Source of the DNA: a virus
Virus record (IMG/VR): IMGVR_UViG_3300046355_000289
Location: 1 to 26,676 of that record
Length of the DNA: 26,676 bases
Direction: 5' to 3' (one strand)
Positions 25,135 through 26,676 of the stretch are shown one piece after another; position 1 is the stretch's first letter; every line of letters starts with the position of its first letter. The position numbers were made by a program, and so were the translations under genes. Under the pieces are notes generated by a model, which was not told the DNA's origin, ran no database searches, and worked only from the letters and a program-made list of their open reading frames with translations.

Positions 25135-26676
25135 ATATGGCTCGGTTAACTAGTAGTTTACCTAATTCTGTGTCCATTACATCAGCGGCAGATAATTGTA
25201 CATTTCCTCCAGAACCTCCATTGACATTCTGACTATTATCTACATTAACCACATTAACACCACCAGAACCTTTATTTGATGCAGATGTTGAAGCGGTATT
25301 TACATTTAATCCTGTATTGTTTGGTGCGCCTCCAGCATAAGATGCCATCATTTTGGCACGTGATGCTTCGGTACTACCGGCTTGGCCAGATACGAAATCT
25401 TTTCTATTTTCACCTTTATTGTATAAAGCCGTGGCACCACCAAGTCCACCAGTGTGAGCGGTATATAAAGCGGCACCTATTTGGTCGTTGCTACTAGAAT
25501 CATTAATAATTCCAGCTTTCTTCAAACCTTCAAGATTTTGTTTTGTGTATTTTGCAAATATAGCATCTTGTTGAGAAGGACTGTTTAAAAACTCCGACAA
25601 TGAACCATTAGCCCAAGCATCAGGATGATACACAGCAGCGTCTTCACCCCTATCACCATATTTTTTAGTTGAACCTGGTTTTAATAATCCAAATGTTTCT
25701 AGAGCAGAACTACCAAATTGATATCTACCAACAAAACCTTTGTGGTTATCACTACCGTATTTGTCTCCACTTTCCAACTTACCAACTCTATTGGCATAAT
25801 CTTGTAAATCAAAATTACCCATACCAGCTTTTGTTGGTGATAATGGACTTAAATATTTGTCAGCACCAATTCCCCACAATTTAGTATACCAAGGTGCATC
25901 TTTAAGTGCAGATTGTCTATCTTCCATTTCTTTTTTATATTGAGATGCATCCATTATAGACGATGCATCATTACTACCGATTGCACCACCAGACATCGCC
26001 TTATTTGCAATATCGGTACCACCTTCATCAGCACGAGATAACAAAGCCATAGTTGGCAAACCAACAGCTGCAGTTACCCCAGCGGCCGCACCAACGGCGC
26101 CACCCAATAATCCACCACCACCTAAAAATGACGAAATGATATTTGCAGCTGTTTTTATGCCTGCCATTTTTGCAATTTGTGATATAACAGAACCAATTGT
26201 TGATGTGAGTGCATTGAAAATACCAACGAGTGGTGTTATTGCGGACATTAATAAATTACCTAGAAAACCAAAATCTTGTTTTTCTTGTGTTGGTGTAGTC
26301 TTTGTTGTCGGTCTATTTTTACCAAATTGTGCCTCAAATGCAGCTTCACGGTCTCTAGCCCTCATAAAGAACATATCAGCTTTTGTTGATGGAGTTCCAC
26401 CTTGTAACTTTACCATCTTAACGATGTTTTGTCGCATCACATTCATGTCACGACCCATCATTGGTAATACGGTAGAATTCTTTGCTGAAATCCTACTATT
26501 AACATCAATAGATTCCATTATTGGTTGTAAAGCACCAATATTAGAATTTAATAATTGACTGGTTGCATCACCAACAGATTTTTCACCAGCACCTTTAGCT
26601 TGAAATGATTTTAAACTAGGAAACAAAGATGTCATTAGTCCATCACGTTTAAATAATAAACGTCTTGGATCCATCT
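25133..26676 (-). CDS. Virion peptidoglycan-hydrolase / tail-associated protein (N-terminus cut by window)
   Basis: Open on the - strand from the window edge to TAA at 25133-25135. An ATG at 26674 lies at the very edge and may not be the true start. About 513 aa visible. Residues ~135-215 are Gly/Ala/hydrophobic (GFLGNLLMSAI, SSFLGGGGLLGGAVGAAAG), then ~295-450 a lysozyme/transglycosylase-like domain: VGKLESGDKYG with the likely catalytic Glu, FVGRYQFGSSAL and AALYTAHTGG. The Asn/Ser/Gly-rich tail (VVNVDNSQNVNGG) is typical of structural proteins. Likely a baseplate or tail protein that locally digests murein during entry. Confidence 0.75.
   Translation of the reverse strand, partial: MDPRRLLFKRDGLMTSLFPSLKSFQAKGAGEKSVGDATSQLLNSNIGALQPIMESIDVNSRISAKNSTVLPMMGRDMNVMRQNIVKMVKLQGGTPSTKADMFFMRARDREAAFEAQFGKNRPTTKTTPTQEKQDFGFLGNLLMSAITPLVGIFNALTSTIGSVISQIAKMAGIKTAANIISSFLGGGGLLGGAVGAAAGVTAAVGLPTMALLSRADEGGTDIANKAMSGGAIGSNDASSIMDASQYKKEMEDRQSALKDAPWYTKLWGIGADKYLSPLSPTKAGMGNFDLQDYANRVGKLESGDKYGSDNHKGFVGRYQFGSSALETFGLLKPGSTKKYGDRGEDAAVYHPDAWANGSLSEFLNSPSQQDAIFAKYTKQNLEGLKKAGIINDSSSNDQIGAALYTAHTGGLGGATALYNKGENRKDFVSGQAGSTEASRAKMMASYAGGAPNNTGLNVNTASTSASNKGSGGVNVVNVDNSQNVNGGSGGNVQLSAADVMDTELGKLLVNRAI

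Noticed and set aside
25276-26558. Plus-strand open frames opposite the virion protein
   Set aside because: Shadows of the long - strand gene, with aromatic-rich or low-complexity peptides and no translation signals.
1-26676. CRISPR arrays, insertion sequences, introns or homing endonucleases
   Set aside because: No regularly spaced repeats, transposase-like proteins, LAGLIDADG/GIY-YIG/HNH motifs or interrupted genes were seen.

Overview
The window is AT-rich and densely packed, with almost every gene on the + strand, chains of ATGA/GTGA stop-start overlaps and many genes under 100 codons. It is a stretch of a T4-like myovirus (Caudoviricetes). Recognisable T4-type replication and late-transcription genes are rnh (5'-3' exonuclease), dsbA, 33, 59 and 32. 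The surrounding small genes resemble families I know from marine and freshwater T4-like phages (DUF6433, LPD29, Gp88, WYL_2, 'MGTRSLT' proteins, PD-(D/E)XK exonuclease, MazG-like). The host should be a Gram-negative aquatic bacterium. Evidence for that is a periplasmic c-type cytochrome, an L,D-transpeptidase-like protein, signal peptides and a SleB-type endolysin. I cannot name the host.

Layout. 1-4105: about 19 short early-type genes, several with one or two membrane segments, driven by sigma70-like promoters of the form GGCTTGACA-N16/17-TATAAT. 4106-5305: a tRNA locus with eight CCA-encoding tRNA genes (Ser, Trp, Glu, Tyr, Thr, Gly, Asn, Met). It is preceded by a 23-codon leader ORF plus competing antiterminator and terminator hairpins. 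Three promoter-like dyad repeats and two RNA segments closed by 14-bp stems lie between tRNAs. 5306-7863: an accessory cassette (membrane GT2 glycosyltransferase, secreted protein, small hydrophobic protein, L,D-transpeptidase-like protein, secreted monohaem cytochrome). 7930-10303: small genes including an LPD29 protein. 10310-14938: RNase H-type exonuclease, DUF6433, then a sugar cassette (nucleotidyltransferase-cupin fusion, GT2, GalE) and a ClpP-like protease. 14997-21423: conserved phage genes (SWIM zinc finger, Gp88, MazG-like, PD-(D/E)XK nuclease) with a candidate structured RNA near 17972-18075. 21484-25092: endolysin, then dsbA-orf-33-59-HAD-32, ending in a strong UUCG terminator. 25133-26676: a convergent - strand virion protein with a transglycosylase-like domain, cut by the window edge.

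Most interesting signal: the 12-codon core of the leader ORF before the tRNA cluster (TTSNYGTSSNEW) uses only amino acids served by the downstream tRNA genes, and uses all seven of the non-Met ones. The ORF ends over the 5' arm of an 8-bp hairpin that would prevent a Rho-independent terminator placed directly before the first tRNA. This is the architecture of classical ribosome-mediated attenuation, here apparently controlling tRNA genes. Other notable signals are two tRNA-flanked long-stem RNAs, promoters whose -10 box sits 6 nt before the start codon (leaderless genes), and a phage-encoded periplasmic cytochrome.
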